Source of the DNA: Chloroflexota bacterium
GTDB lineage: Bacteria > Chloroflexota > Ktedonobacteria > Ktedonobacterales > Ktedonobacteraceae
Direction of reading: 5' to 3'
Length of the DNA: 15,421 nt
Assembly (NCBI GenBank): GCA_902810755.1
Contig: CADDYT010000150.1
Location: 1 to 15,421, forward strand
The notes under the pieces were generated by a model that did not search any database, was not told the DNA's origin, and saw nothing but the letters and a program-made list of their open reading frames with translations. Numbering within the stretch: the first letter of the stretch is position 1; the number at the start of each line of letters is the position of its first letter. The translations under genes and the position numbers were made by a program. Positions 1-7,726 of this stretch are shown here, piece by piece.

Positions 1-1030
1 AGCGAACCACTTTTTTCCTGACCATTGCCAGCGCCTCATTGATCGAGCGGGGGACAGACTGCAAGGGAAGGCGTTTGAGGCGGTGAGCGAGGGCCATAGG
101 AGCGATGGCGTAGACGTGATCGGGCGTGACTTCTGACTCTCCTAGATAAGCGGCGTAGGCTTGCGCGGCGCGGCGCATGACGATATCGCCGCGATGCCCG
201 TCCACGTCCAGTTCGATATTTATCATGGCGATGAGTTCGGCGACCTTGCGCGGCACGCGCACCTGCGGCATGTTGCGGGCGGCCAGGATGATGCGCTCGC
301 GCAGCGCCTGCTCCGCCGCAGCGTAATCAGCCAGAAATGCCTGCGGATTGGCCTCATAGCGTTCGCGCCGCTCGACGATCTCGACGCGGTGGTGGATGTT
401 CTGGATGGAGGTAATATCGACGCAGAGGCCGAAGCGATCTGTCAACTGCGGGCGTAGTTCGCCCTCCTCCGGGTTCATGGTGCCGACGAGCAGGAAGCGC
501 GCCGGGTGGCTGAACGAAATGCCCTCGCGCTCGACGAAATTGACGCCCATTGCGGCTGCGTCCAGCAGCACATCGACCACATAATCGTCCAGTAGATTGA
601 CCTCATCGACGTAGAGGATGCCGCGATTGGCCTCTGCCAGCACGCCCGGCTCGAAGCGTCGCTGTCCCTCACGCAGCGCGTGTTCGATATCCAGCGTCCC
701 CACCACGCGATCTTCCGAGGCGTTGATGGGCAGATCGACCACACGCATGCGCCTGCGCACGACGGGCAACGGCTCGCCCCGCTCTTTGCGCTCGCGGCAG
801 GTTGCGCACATCTCCTCTGGCTTATCCGGCGGGCATGAAAAAGGACAATCGGCCACCGTGTCGATCTCCGGCAGCACGGCGGCCAGCGCCCGCACAGCCG
901 TCGATTTGGCCGTGCCTTTCTCGCCGCGAATCAGCACGCCGCCAATCGTCGGCGTAATGGCATTGAGGATCAGCGCCAGTTTCATCTCATCCTGGCCCAC
1001 AATCGCACTGAACGGATAGATCGATGTCAT
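1..1030 (-). CDS. BchI/ChlI-like AAA+ ATPase (magnesium-chelatase I subunit family), 3' end cut off
   Basis: The frame is open from an ATG at 1030 to the window edge (343 codons, close to full length for BchI, about 340-350 aa). It starts [18 protein letters not shown] Walker A motif GEKGTAKST lies at residues 36-44, a four-Cys cluster (C62, C66, C75, C78) in the insert after it, Walker [11 protein letters not shown] at about 138-147, and [17 protein letters not shown] further on. This is the AAA+ fold of the metal-chelatase/MoxR group, which drives metal insertion or protein remodelling by ATP hydrolysis in the cytoplasm. Its closest in-window relative is the N-terminal half of the fusion gene at 2320-4311. 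It follows the alcohol dehydrogenase on the same strand, with a long palindrome between them and only a weak ribosome site. No chelatase large subunit (BchH/CobN) is present, so a porphyrin substrate cannot be assumed. Family is sure; role is not. Confidence 0.88.
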   Translation of the reverse strand, partial: MTSIYPFSAIVGQDEMKLALILNAITPTIGGVLIRGEKGTAKSTAVRALAAVLPEIDTVADCPFSCPPDKPEEMCATCRERKERGEPLPVVRRRMRVVDLPINASEDRVVGTLDIEHALREGQRRFEPGVLAEANRGILYVDEVNLLDDYVVDVLLDAAAMGVNFVEREGISFSHPARFLLVGTMNPEEGELRPQLTDRFGLCVDITSIQNIHHRVEIVERRERYEANPQAFLADYAAAEQALRERIILAARNMPQVRVPRKVAELIAMINIELDVDGHRGDIVMRRAAQAYAAYLGESEVTPDHVYAIAPMALAHRLKRLPLQSVPRSINEALAMVRKKVVR

Positions 1031-1055
1031 TGCTCGTTTACTTTCTCGGGTTAGC

Positions 1056-1130
1056 AACCGAAACCAGTTGCACAAAAGCGATTGTGTGCGCCCGGCGCAC
1101 ACAATCGCTTTTGTGCAACTGGTTTCGGTT
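1056..1130. repeat. Perfect 75-bp palindrome (36-bp arms)
   Basis: Arms 1056-1091 and 1095-1130 are exact reverse complements around the centre at 1093, leaving a 3-nt loop. On the minus strand it begins within the stop codon of the alcohol dehydrogenase and ends 25 nt before the start of the BchI-like gene. It lacks a T-run on either side, so it is not a standard intrinsic terminator. It could be an mRNA 3'-end stabiliser, an attenuator between the two genes, or a palindromic repeat element. The repeat itself is read directly from the sequence; the function is unknown. Confidence 0.95.
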
Positions 1131-2235
1131 ATTCGAACTCAATCACGCCGCGAATGTTTTTGCCTGCCACCATGTCGGCGTAGGCGTCGTTGATCTGGTC
1201 GAGGGTGTAGGTGCGCGTCACCAGTTCGTCCAGCTTGAGCTTGCCCGCGCCGTACATTTTGAGCAGATTGGGGATGTCGTTGCGCGGCTGCGAGTCGCCG
1301 TAGAGCGTCCCCATCAGCGTTTTCTGGAAGAGGACGAGGTCGAGCGGCGGTATCGGAATCGACTCGGCGGTGGCCGGGGTGAGGCCGATGACGACGACGG
1401 TGCCGTTCTTGCCGGTGGCGGCGTATGCCTGCCCGATGGTCGCGGGCGTGGCGATGGCCTCGAAGGCGTAGTCAACGCCCTCGCCCCACGTCAGCTCGCG
1501 CGCCTTCTGTACCGGGTCCTCGCGTGTAGAGTTGATGGTATGCGTCGCGCCCAGCTCTTTCGCCTTCTCCAGCTTGAAATCGTTGATATCGACGGCGATA
1601 ATCATGCGCGCCCCGGCAATGGCCGCGCCCTGAATGGCGTTGGAGCCAATGCCGCCGCAGCCAATCACCATCACCGTGCTGCCCGGCTCAACCTTTGCGC
1701 GATGGATGACCGCGCCCACACCCGTTGGTACGCCGCAACCGACGAGGACCGCGCGGTTGAGCGGGTAGTAATCGGGAATGGGAACGACCGACAGTTCGGG
1801 AACGACGGTGCGCTCCGAGAAGGTTGAGATGACGCACATCTGGCCGATATCGGTGCCATCCTTGTGCATGCGGAAGGTGCCGTCAAGCTGCGGCCCGGCG
1901 AGAATAGCCGCGCCCTGATTGCACAGGTTGGCGTGACCCGATGTGCAGTAGCGGCACTTCCCGCAGCCGGGAATAAAACTCAGCACTACATGATCGCCGG
2001 GTTTGACGCTGGTGACTTTTGAACCAACCTCTTCGACGATGCCGGCCCCTTCGTGGCCCAGCGCCATTGGCAGATAGGCGGGCAGGTCGCCGACGACAAT
2101 ATGATAGTCGGAGTGGCAGATACCGGCGGCGACGATGCGTACCTGTACCTCATTGTCCTTTGGCGGATCAAGCTCGATCTCCTCAACGCGGATGGGTTCG
2201 CCGGGAGCGTAAATGACGCCTGCTCGTGTCTTCAT
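1129..2235 (-). CDS. Zinc-dependent MDR alcohol dehydrogenase, mycofactocin-associated NDMA-dependent type
   Basis: A 368-aa medium-chain dehydrogenase that oxidises an alcohol to the aldehyde with NAD. Catalytic zinc ligands are C40 (GICHSD), H61-E62 (GHEGAG) and C167 (LVGCGVPTG). The structural zinc Cys are C91, C94, C97 and C105. The Rossmann loop GCGGIG is at 192-197, with an acidic NAD-selecting residue near D216. The phrases [15 protein letters not shown] and [11 protein letters not shown] resemble the Rxyl_3153/NDMA-dependent family, whose members hold NAD so tightly that an outside carrier, thought to be mycofactocin, must reoxidise it. I chose the ATG at 2235 because AAGGAGG lies 7 nt upstream; a further upstream in-frame start has no such site. 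It lies downstream of mftA, the SDR and the ChlI-ChlD-like gene on the same strand. The substrate alcohol is not evident. Confidence 0.9.
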   Translation of the reverse strand: MKTRAGVIYAPGEPIRVEEIELDPPKDNEVQVRIVAAGICHSDYHIVVGDLPAYLPMALGHEGAGIVEEVGSKVTSVKPGDHVVLSFIPGCGKCRYCTSGHANLCNQGAAILAGPQLDGTFRMHKDGTDIGQMCVISTFSERTVVPELSVVPIPDYYPLNRAVLVGCGVPTGVGAVIHRAKVEPGSTVMVIGCGGIGSNAIQGAAIAGARMIIAVDINDFKLEKAKELGATHTINSTREDPVQKARELTWGEGVDYAFEAIATPATIGQAYAATGKNGTVVVIGLTPATAESIPIPPLDLVLFQKTLMGTLYGDSQPRNDIPNLLKMYGAGKLKLDELVTRTYTLDQINDAYADMVAGKNIRGVIEFE

Positions 2236-2319
2236 GGAAGTTCCTCCTTTTTGCTCTCTGAAAATACAACGCACAATGAGCTGCTATCGGTCTGACGAAT
2301 ATTTCTCGTTTTTCGCTGC

Positions 2320-4311
2320 TCACCCCCTTTTCAAGAGCGTTGCCGCGTCTGGCGGGCAAAGCTGAAAATACTCGGCCTCCAGCGCGCGGGCCAAAGCGCG
2401 CGCCGGAGCTATTTCCATTGTTGCCTGTGTCTCTATCGAACGTGCCGCCCCTGTCGCAACTGAAGCGGCGTAGGGGTTGGTATCGATCATGACGGCGGGA
2501 AGCTGGCGCGCGGCAATTTCGCGGGCGACGTGCAGCGCGTCGCGCAGGGGCGTATCGTGGCGCATGTTGCCGGAGAGATCGATGTTAGCCAGCCCGTCGG
2601 TGAGGACGATCAGGAATGGGCGCACTGCCGGGTCGCGCAGGCGTTCGGTTTCGGCCACGCGCAGCCCTTCCAGCAGGCCGGTGGCGAGCGGAGTGCAGCC
2701 GCCGACGTAGAGTTCTTCGATGCAGCGCCGCGCTCGCCCGAAATTGCGCGTGGGCGGCAGTACCAGCCGTCCCTGCGCGAAGCGAAAGACCAGCATGGCG
2801 ACGCGGTCGCGTTTCTCATAGGCGTGTTGGAGCAAGGCCAGCAGTACACGTTTCTGGCGTGCCATCAACTGCCGCGCCATCACCGAATCGCTGCCATCGA
2901 CGACGAAGATGAGCAGGGCGCGGGTCTTGCGTTCGCGCACTTTCTGGCGCAGATCTTCGGCGCGTAATTGCAGCCTGCCTCCTGTCGGACGACCTCGCGC
3001 GTGCTGATAGGGGGCGGCGGCGCGCAGGGTGGCGGAGAAGGCCAGATCGGTGACGGGGTGTGCCTGTCGCTCGCGCACGCTGCGCCCGCTGTGGCGGCTG
3101 GTGAGCGAGGTAAATTGTCGCCCGCTTTCGTGGCGCGTCAGTCGGTCGCGCAGCACGCGTACAAGTTCGCGCACCTGGGCGATATCTGTTTCGCCGCGCA
3201 GGCGATGGCTCACCCCGGCTGCGCCCTCGCGTTCGTCGCGGCGCTGGTCGATATCCTCGTCAATCGTTGCCAGTTCCTCTGGCCTGTCGGGATCATAGCT
3301 GCCCACCGGCGTCTGATCGAGCATGTGGGCGATCTGCTGCACAGTGAGGCGCGAGCGGGCGCGGTGCGGCATTGCCAGCGCGATGGCCTGTTCCACGTCT
3401 GTGCGCTGCACCTCCTCGCGGCCCTCCCAGGCGGCCAGCGCCCGTGCCGCGCGTATCACCGCCAGATCGCCGCGATGCCCTTCCGTGCGCAGTTCGCGGC
3501 TCACGAGATGGGCGACGACCTGGCGGAAATAGAGCGAGATGCGCACAGCGGGCAGTAGTTGCCGCGCCTGCACAATACGTTCGCGCAGCGCCCGCTCGCT
3601 TTCGGCCCACTCCGCGACGAACGTTGCCGGGTCGGCATCGTAAGCCAGTCTGCGTTCAACGACGGTGGCGCGGGCCGCCGGGTCGCGCACATCTTCAGCC
3701 TCGACATACAGGCCGATGCGGTCGAGCAGTTGCGGGCGCAGCGAACCCTCTTCCGGGTTCATGGTGCCGATCAGGACGAAGCGCGCCGGGTGGGCGAACG
3801 AGATGGCGTCGCGTTCGACACGCTGCACTCCCAGCGCGGCGGCATCCAGCAGCAAATCGGCGATATGGTCGTTCAGCAGATTGATTTCGTCGATGTAGAG
3901 CAGGCCGCGATTGGCCCGCGCCAGCAGGCCGGGGGCGAAGCGATGGGCGCCGCTTTCCAGCGCCCCGGCCAGGTCGAAGCTGCCCGCCACGCGATCTTCG
4001 TCGGCATTGAGCGGCAGCGTGACCAGCGGCACGGAACGACGGGTGACCGGCAGGGGCTCGCCGCGTTCATGGCGCGCCAGGCAGGCGCTGCACATCCATT
4101 GAGGAGCGGCGGGGTCGCAGAAATAGGGACAATCGGCCACGCCCGTAAGCGGCGGCAGCAGGGAAGCCAGGGCGCGCACGGCGGTGGATTTGCCCGTGCC
4201 GCGTTTGCCGCAGATCAAGACGCCGCCAATCGCTGTATCGATGGCGTTGAGGATCAGCGCCAGACGCATCTGCTGCTGGCCAACCAGCGCACTCAACGGA
4301 AACGGCATCAT
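2320..4311 (-). CDS. ChlI-ChlD fusion-type AAA+/VWA protein (magnesium/cobalt chelatase family)
   Basis: A 663-aa protein with two modules. The N-terminal AAA+ part has Walker A GKRGTGKST (35-43), a four-Cys cluster (C61, C65, C74, C77), Walker B LLYIDEINLL (137-146) and [18 protein letters not shown] charged Arg-rich linker (about 350-455) leads to a C-terminal von Willebrand A domain with a MIDAS site: DGSDS (472-476), T540 in GCTPLATG and D572 in LTDG. Such proteins work with an I-type ATPase ring to drive metal insertion into a large-subunit-bound tetrapyrrole, or, as MoxR/VWA pairs, to activate metalloenzymes. Here it lies between two dehydrogenase genes and the I-like partner is about 1.3 kb downstream. 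The start is one of two adjacent ATG codons (4311 or 4308) after GGGAAG; upstream codons in frame lack family similarity. No BchH/CobN partner is visible. Confidence 0.88.
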   Translation of the reverse strand: MMPFPLSALVGQQQMRLALILNAIDTAIGGVLICGKRGTGKSTAVRALASLLPPLTGVADCPYFCDPAAPQWMCSACLARHERGEPLPVTRRSVPLVTLPLNADEDRVAGSFDLAGALESGAHRFAPGLLARANRGLLYIDEINLLNDHIADLLLDAAALGVQRVERDAISFAHPARFVLIGTMNPEEGSLRPQLLDRIGLYVEAEDVRDPAARATVVERRLAYDADPATFVAEWAESERALRERIVQARQLLPAVRISLYFRQVVAHLVSRELRTEGHRGDLAVIRAARALAAWEGREEVQRTDVEQAIALAMPHRARSRLTVQQIAHMLDQTPVGSYDPDRPEELATIDEDIDQRRDEREGAAGVSHRLRGETDIAQVRELVRVLRDRLTRHESGRQFTSLTSRHSGRSVRERQAHPVTDLAFSATLRAAAPYQHARGRPTGGRLQLRAEDLRQKVRERKTRALLIFVVDGSDSVMARQLMARQKRVLLALLQHAYEKRDRVAMLVFRFAQGRLVLPPTRNFGRARRCIEELYVGGCTPLATGLLEGLRVAETERLRDPAVRPFLIVLTDGLANIDLSGNMRHDTPLRDALHVAREIAARQLPAVMIDTNPYAASVATGAARSIETQATMEIAPARALARALEAEYFQLCPPDAATLLKRG

Positions 4312-4428
4312 TGCTTCCCATTCTCTCGCAAACGACGCGCTACAACGGGCGTACACCATCAACGAACGGCCGAGAACGAAGACAACGTGCATGCTATCAC
4401 ATGCCAGAGTTAGATGTCAAAAGTATTT

Positions 4429-5274
4429 CTACCGTGTCAGATAACCCGCATCCACAGGCAGGGCGACGCCGGTCAGGTGGCGGGCTTCGTCGGAGGCCAG
4501 CCAGAGGACGGCGGCGCTGATGGCTTCCGGCGGCAGCAGGTTGCGATCAGGAAAGAGATTGAGCATGTTCATGATTTCCAGAAAGTGTTCGTAGGTGGCC
4601 TGAGGGCCGGGGCCACCGGCGAAGAGGTCGTAGAGGGCCTGGTTGCGGCACATCGTCGTATCCACGCTGGTCGGGCAGACGGCATTGACGTTGATATTGT
4701 AGGGGGCCAGCTCGAAGGCCAGTGCCTTGACCAGCCCGATCACGCCGTGCTTGGCGGCGACATAATGGGCCAGGTTCGGCATGCCCTTCTGCGCGGCTGT
4801 AGAGGCAATGCAGATAATTTTGCCGCTGCGCCGGGGCAGCATCTGTGGAATGCTGACCTTGCAGGTGATCCAGACGCCCTTCAGATCAACATTGACCGTC
4901 TCGTCCCACTGCTGCTCGCTCAGCTCCCAGCTCGGCGCGAACGAATACAGGCCCGCGTTCGCCACCACGATATCGATGGGGCCGAGTTCGCTTCGCGCCC
5001 GCTCCGCCAGTTCCTGCATGCCCGCAAGGTTGGTCACGTCCGTCTGTGAAGCGATGACCGGGCGACCGAGCGTCTCGATTTCGTGGGCCAGCGTGGCCAG
5101 TTCTTCCGGCGTCGCCAGGGGATAGGGAACGCTGCTGTACTGCTTGCAGGCGTCACAGACAACCAGCCGCGCCCCCTCACGCGCGAAGGCCAGCGCGTGC
5201 GAGCGTCCCATGCCGCGAGCCGCGCCCGTAATAAATACGACCTGATCCTGAAAACGCATGCCCTCTGCCGTCAT
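4429..5274 (-). CDS. Mycofactocin-coupled SDR-family oxidoreductase
   Basis: A 281-aa short-chain dehydrogenase/reductase, cytoplasmic and NAD-binding. The cofactor motif TGAARGMG (16-23) is followed by GRSHA. D41 selects NAD. NAG is at 106-108, with the catalytic S158, Y171 and K175 (YVAAK). The segment SSVPYPLATPEEL after beta-2 is an insertion typical of the mycofactocin-dependent SDR subfamily, whose NAD is buried and not exchanged; mycofactocin is the proposed electron acceptor. The first ATG (5274) lies 2 nt after the mftA stop, so the two are almost certainly co-transcribed and probably coupled. An internal ATG at 5259 (MRFQDQ) after GAGGGC would also fit the family start. The substrate is unknown; relatives act on alcohols, terpenes or steroid-like compounds. 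Confidence 0.93.
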   Translation of the reverse strand: MTAEGMRFQDQVVFITGAARGMGRSHALAFAREGARLVVCDACKQYSSVPYPLATPEELATLAHEIETLGRPVIASQTDVTNLAGMQELAERARSELGPIDIVVANAGLYSFAPSWELSEQQWDETVNVDLKGVWITCKVSIPQMLPRRSGKIICIASTAAQKGMPNLAHYVAAKHGVIGLVKALAFELAPYNINVNAVCPTSVDTTMCRNQALYDLFAGGPGPQATYEHFLEIMNMLNLFPDRNLLPPEAISAAVLWLASDEARHLTGVALPVDAGYLTR

Positions 5275-5276
5275 AG

Positions 5277-5462
5277 CTAGTAGACGCCGCAGATGCCGTC
5301 TATGGTGAAATCCTCGATGATGAGTTCTTCCTCAAACTCGTCAAATTCATCGTCCGGCGCCATCACATCCTGCTCGTCAACCCCGCCAGCCTCGGTCTCC
5401 ACCGGCGCGCTATCCTCTTCAACGTGAACCTCGTTTACAGGAACCGGAGTCGTTTCGGCCAT
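5277..5462 (-). CDS. mftA: Mycofactocin precursor peptide MftA
   Basis: A 61-aa, very acidic peptide ending IDGICGVY, the hallmark of MftA (the usual ending is IDGMCGVY). In the known pathway MftC removes the carboxylate of the terminal Tyr and cross-links it to the Val before it. The peptide is then cut and the Val-Tyr core becomes the redox headgroup of mycofactocin. Here the conserved Met before Cys is Ile. The leader (residues 1-50) is rich in Glu and Asp, includes DEFDEFEEELIIED, and is longer than the roughly 30-residue actinobacterial forms as I remember them. I took the ATG at 5462 (MAETT), preceded by AGGGAG at close spacing; a longer frame exists upstream without support. The SDR gene follows after 2 nt. 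Unusually, mftB and mftC lie about 2 kb away on the opposite strand. Confidence 0.95.
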   Translation of the reverse strand: MAETTPVPVNEVHVEEDSAPVETEAGGVDEQDVMAPDDEFDEFEEELIIEDFTIDGICGVY

Positions 5463-5536
5463 CTTTCTCCCTCGTTTCTGCTGATACATACACCGCTATT
5501 TCAGAGTATCCAGGCATGGCAAAGTACCCTTTGAAC

Positions 5537-5565
5537 AGCATATCACCTGCTCAGGGCAAGTGCAA
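5537..5565 (-). promoter_or_regulatory. Candidate sigma-70-type promoter for mftA and the genes after it
   Basis: Reading the minus strand, TTGCAC (5565-5560), a 17-nt spacer and TATGCT (5542-5537) sit in the short gap between the membrane-protein stop and mftA. This would give an mRNA leader of about 70 nt. The same -10 hexamer occurs before mftB. Pattern match by eye only. Confidence 0.5.
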
Positions 5566-5593
5566 GGCCCGGCATTTCGCCCGTAGAAACGCT

Positions 5594-7249
5594 TCAGGTC
5601 TTCGGCAGATAGATCACATAGCCATCGAGCATGAGTATCCGGTATTGTCCCGCGTTCAGCTTTTGCGCCAGCAACGTCACCTGCGGGGAACCGACGGTGA
5701 AGACATAAGCGGCTTGCGGGTCATGCTGTACTTCAGTGAAGTATGGCTGATAGCGATTCTGCCCCGCTTGCAGCGTATCGTCCAGAACGCCGCAGATAAT
5801 ATGGGTGTCACTGAGAAACATCACGCTATCACATGTCCAGTAGTCCGAATAGATGTGATTGATGTGCAAGCGTTCCAGGTCGGCGATAAAGCTGTGTTGC
5901 TGCTGGCCGGTTGCCTGCGCGGCTGGCACCTGCTGGAAAACGCCCCAGGTGGCCGCGATCAGCAACAGGCCGATCCCCAGGAAGGAGGCGCGCCTGAGTT
6001 TGAGCAACCTGCCGCCGTTTTGCTGGAAAGGCTCCCACAGAGGCGCGAGGATGACGGGGACGGCGATGAACAGGCCGACGAGATAGCGCGTTGAGGTGAC
6101 GGGAACGAGCGCGGGCGCGGGCGTGGGGATGTACGCCAGGAAGGTGAGGACAGCCGCTCCCATGATCGCCAGCCGCATGGTGTGCAGGATAAACGCGCGC
6201 CGCTCTGCGGGCGAGCGTGGCGCAGACGTCGGGCGGCGAAAGGCCAGCCAGCGCCTGACCGCGAGCAGGCAGGCGAGCAGAAAGAGCAGGAAGAATCCGA
6301 CTCCCCACAGGCCCTGCGGAATCATGCAGGCGGAAATTTGCGCCCGCCACGCGCCGGGCGTGGTCGAAACGGTGCAGATATGCGGCGCGCCGGTCGCCAT
6401 CGGGATGCTGATGAGGACGGTTCCCAGTACATCGTCCCACAGCGTATAGGCCTGCGAAACAGCCGTGCCGCCCGTGCTATGCAACTGCACCAGCGTGAAG
6501 ATGAAGTTTTGCAACGGATATTCGATGCTATAGATGATGGATGGTAGCAGCCCGATAAAGCAGCCCGCCAGCAGGAACAGCAGGGCGCGTGACTTCAACT
6601 CCGCTCGACAGAAAAACAGCAGGAGCAGGCACGAGACGCCCACGAAGGGCAAAACCAGCATATGGCTCCACAGGCCCAGCCCCATCGCCAGCCCCAGCAA
6701 TCCGTAGAGCAGGTAGCGTTTATTCTGTGCTTTGCCTGCCTTCATCGGTGCAGGCAAGAGCAACAGGGTCGTGAAGAGCATGACAAGACAGCCGAAGAGC
6801 ATGGTTTCTACTGCGCCGCCAACGGCCTTGAGCTGGCGCGTGAACATCTCAATGGAGCCGAAACAGAGCAAGGTAATGCAGAGCAGCGCGTATTCTTTTG
6901 TATACAGCAGGCGCGTGAGCAGGTAGAGCGCCAGCAGAAACGCGGTAAAGAGCAGAACCAGCCCGAAGCGCAGGGTGAATGGGGATGGGCCGAAGAGCAG
7001 AAAGAGCGGCGTGGCCAGATAGGCCTCTAACGCGCCCATGTAGCTCTGCCCGTAGAAGAAAATGGGCGGCTGCCCGTGAAACGCCAGATTGATGGCCATC
7101 AGGCCCATTGTCCCCTCGTCGCTGTTGGTGGTAGGCCAGCCGAGGGCCAGTAAAACAATCCGTATCGCGATGGCCGAAGCCAGCACCAGGCCGAGCCAGA
7201 GGCCGTGCGCATCCAGCCATCCATATTTTTTTCGCCAGTACGCTATCAT
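5594..7249 (-). CDS. Polytopic membrane protein, GT-C glycosyltransferase fold (ArnT/PMT-like)
   Basis: A 551-aa integral membrane protein with many hydrophobic helices (first near 15-37, repeatedly through about 470) and a soluble C-terminal tail. The first outer loop carries TNSDEGTMG, an acidic pair (D44, E45) at the place where GT-C enzymes keep their catalytic Asp/Glu. FYGQSYMGALEAYL follows, as in GT39/GT83-like proteins that move a sugar from a polyprenyl-phosphate carrier outside the membrane. The open frame reaches back to 7627, but that part overlaps mftB and looks non-coding. The ATG at 7249 (MIAYWRKKYGW) is the best start, with GGAG about 12 nt upstream. It lies between mftA and the divergent mftBC. 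A link to mycofactocin is inferred from position only; the sugar donor and acceptor are unknown. Confidence 0.75.
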   Translation of the reverse strand: MIAYWRKKYGWLDAHGLWLGLVLASAIAIRIVLLALGWPTTNSDEGTMGLMAINLAFHGQPPIFFYGQSYMGALEAYLATPLFLLFGPSPFTLRFGLVLLFTAFLLALYLLTRLLYTKEYALLCITLLCFGSIEMFTRQLKAVGGAVETMLFGCLVMLFTTLLLLPAPMKAGKAQNKRYLLYGLLGLAMGLGLWSHMLVLPFVGVSCLLLLFFCRAELKSRALLFLLAGCFIGLLPSIIYSIEYPLQNFIFTLVQLHSTGGTAVSQAYTLWDDVLGTVLISIPMATGAPHICTVSTTPGAWRAQISACMIPQGLWGVGFFLLFLLACLLAVRRWLAFRRPTSAPRSPAERRAFILHTMRLAIMGAAVLTFLAYIPTPAPALVPVTSTRYLVGLFIAVPVILAPLWEPFQQNGGRLLKLRRASFLGIGLLLIAATWGVFQQVPAAQATGQQQHSFIADLERLHINHIYSDYWTCDSVMFLSDTHIICGVLDDTLQAGQNRYQPYFTEVQHDPQAAYVFTVGSPQVTLLAQKLNAGQYRILMLDGYVIYLPKT

Positions 7250-7343
7250 GTTCGCGTTCTGCTCCAGGAAAGAATAGTCTCCATTACAGAACGAAAAAAA
7301 ACATTGATGAGCAACACAACGATGAAGAATATGCTCCAATGCC

Positions 7344-7373
7344 TTGACGCGTCGGCCTTTTCCCATGTATGCT
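7344..7373 (+). promoter_or_regulatory. Candidate promoter for mftB-mftC
   Basis: TTGACG (7344-7349), an 18-nt spacer and TATGCT (7368-7373) lie in the 180-bp divergent gap, about 57 nt before the mftB start. The -10 hexamer is identical to that of the candidate mftA promoter, which would fit shared expression. Found by eye. Confidence 0.5.
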
Positions 7374-7429
7374 TTCTGTGAGGCCACATTGTTTTGCCAG
7401 CCTGACCAGTCAAGGAGAAAACAAGCGAC

Positions 7430-7726
7430 ATGGCTCAATCCCCTGTAACGTATCACCTGGTCGCGGAGGTCAAAATTCGCCGCGAGCATTTTGGCGGTAT
7501 CCTCTATAAGTATGGGTGCGCCGACCGGGGCGCGATGTCCTTCATCAACTCGCCGCAATTGATCGATTTCCTGTTGCTTGGCCAGCAGCAGTACGGCGGC
7601 GACCTGGGCGCGGCCCTCGATGCGCAAAACTATTCACCGGCCAGCAAACAAAAGCTGCGCGCCGCCCTCGACGATCTCGCCAGGCGCGGCTATATCCAGA
7701 CAGAAGCTGAGGAGAGTATTTCATGA
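7430..7726 (+). CDS. mftB: Mycofactocin precursor peptide-binding chaperone MftB
   Basis: A 98-aa protein of the RiPP-recognition-element type (PqqD-like winged helix). It binds the MftA leader and presents the peptide to MftC. The recognisable core is REHFGGILYKYG (about residues 21-32) followed by SFINSPQLIDFL, matching the R-E/P-x-FGxLLYxxG...SFxxSP pattern of MftB. The C-terminal part (LRAALDDLARRGYI) is the final helix-strand of the fold. The start ATG follows AAGGAG at 7412-7417. Its stop overlaps the mftC start in ATGA (7723-7726), so the two are translationally coupled. There is a small insertion (CADRGA) between the YG and the SF strand. It is not next to mftA, unlike the usual mftABC order. 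Confidence 0.9.
   Translation: MAQSPVTYHLVAEVKIRREHFGGILYKYGCADRGAMSFINSPQLIDFLLLGQQQYGGDLGAALDAQNYSPASKQKLRAALDDLARRGYIQTEAEESIS

Noticed and set aside
1056..1130. Standard intrinsic terminator
   Set aside because: The hairpin is strong but no T-run follows on either strand.
1024..1827. 267-codon plus-strand frame across the palindrome and dehydrogenase
   Set aside because: It lies antisense to the zinc alcohol dehydrogenase and has no recognisable domain.
1..4311. Bacteriochlorophyll or cobalamin chelatase operon
   Set aside because: No BchH/CobN large subunit or tetrapyrrole gene is present, and the neighbours are mycofactocin-related enzymes.
7250..7627. Upstream extension of the membrane protein frame
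   Set aside because: It would overlap mftB and the divergent promoter region and carries no membrane-protein-like sequence; the ATG at 7249 is better.
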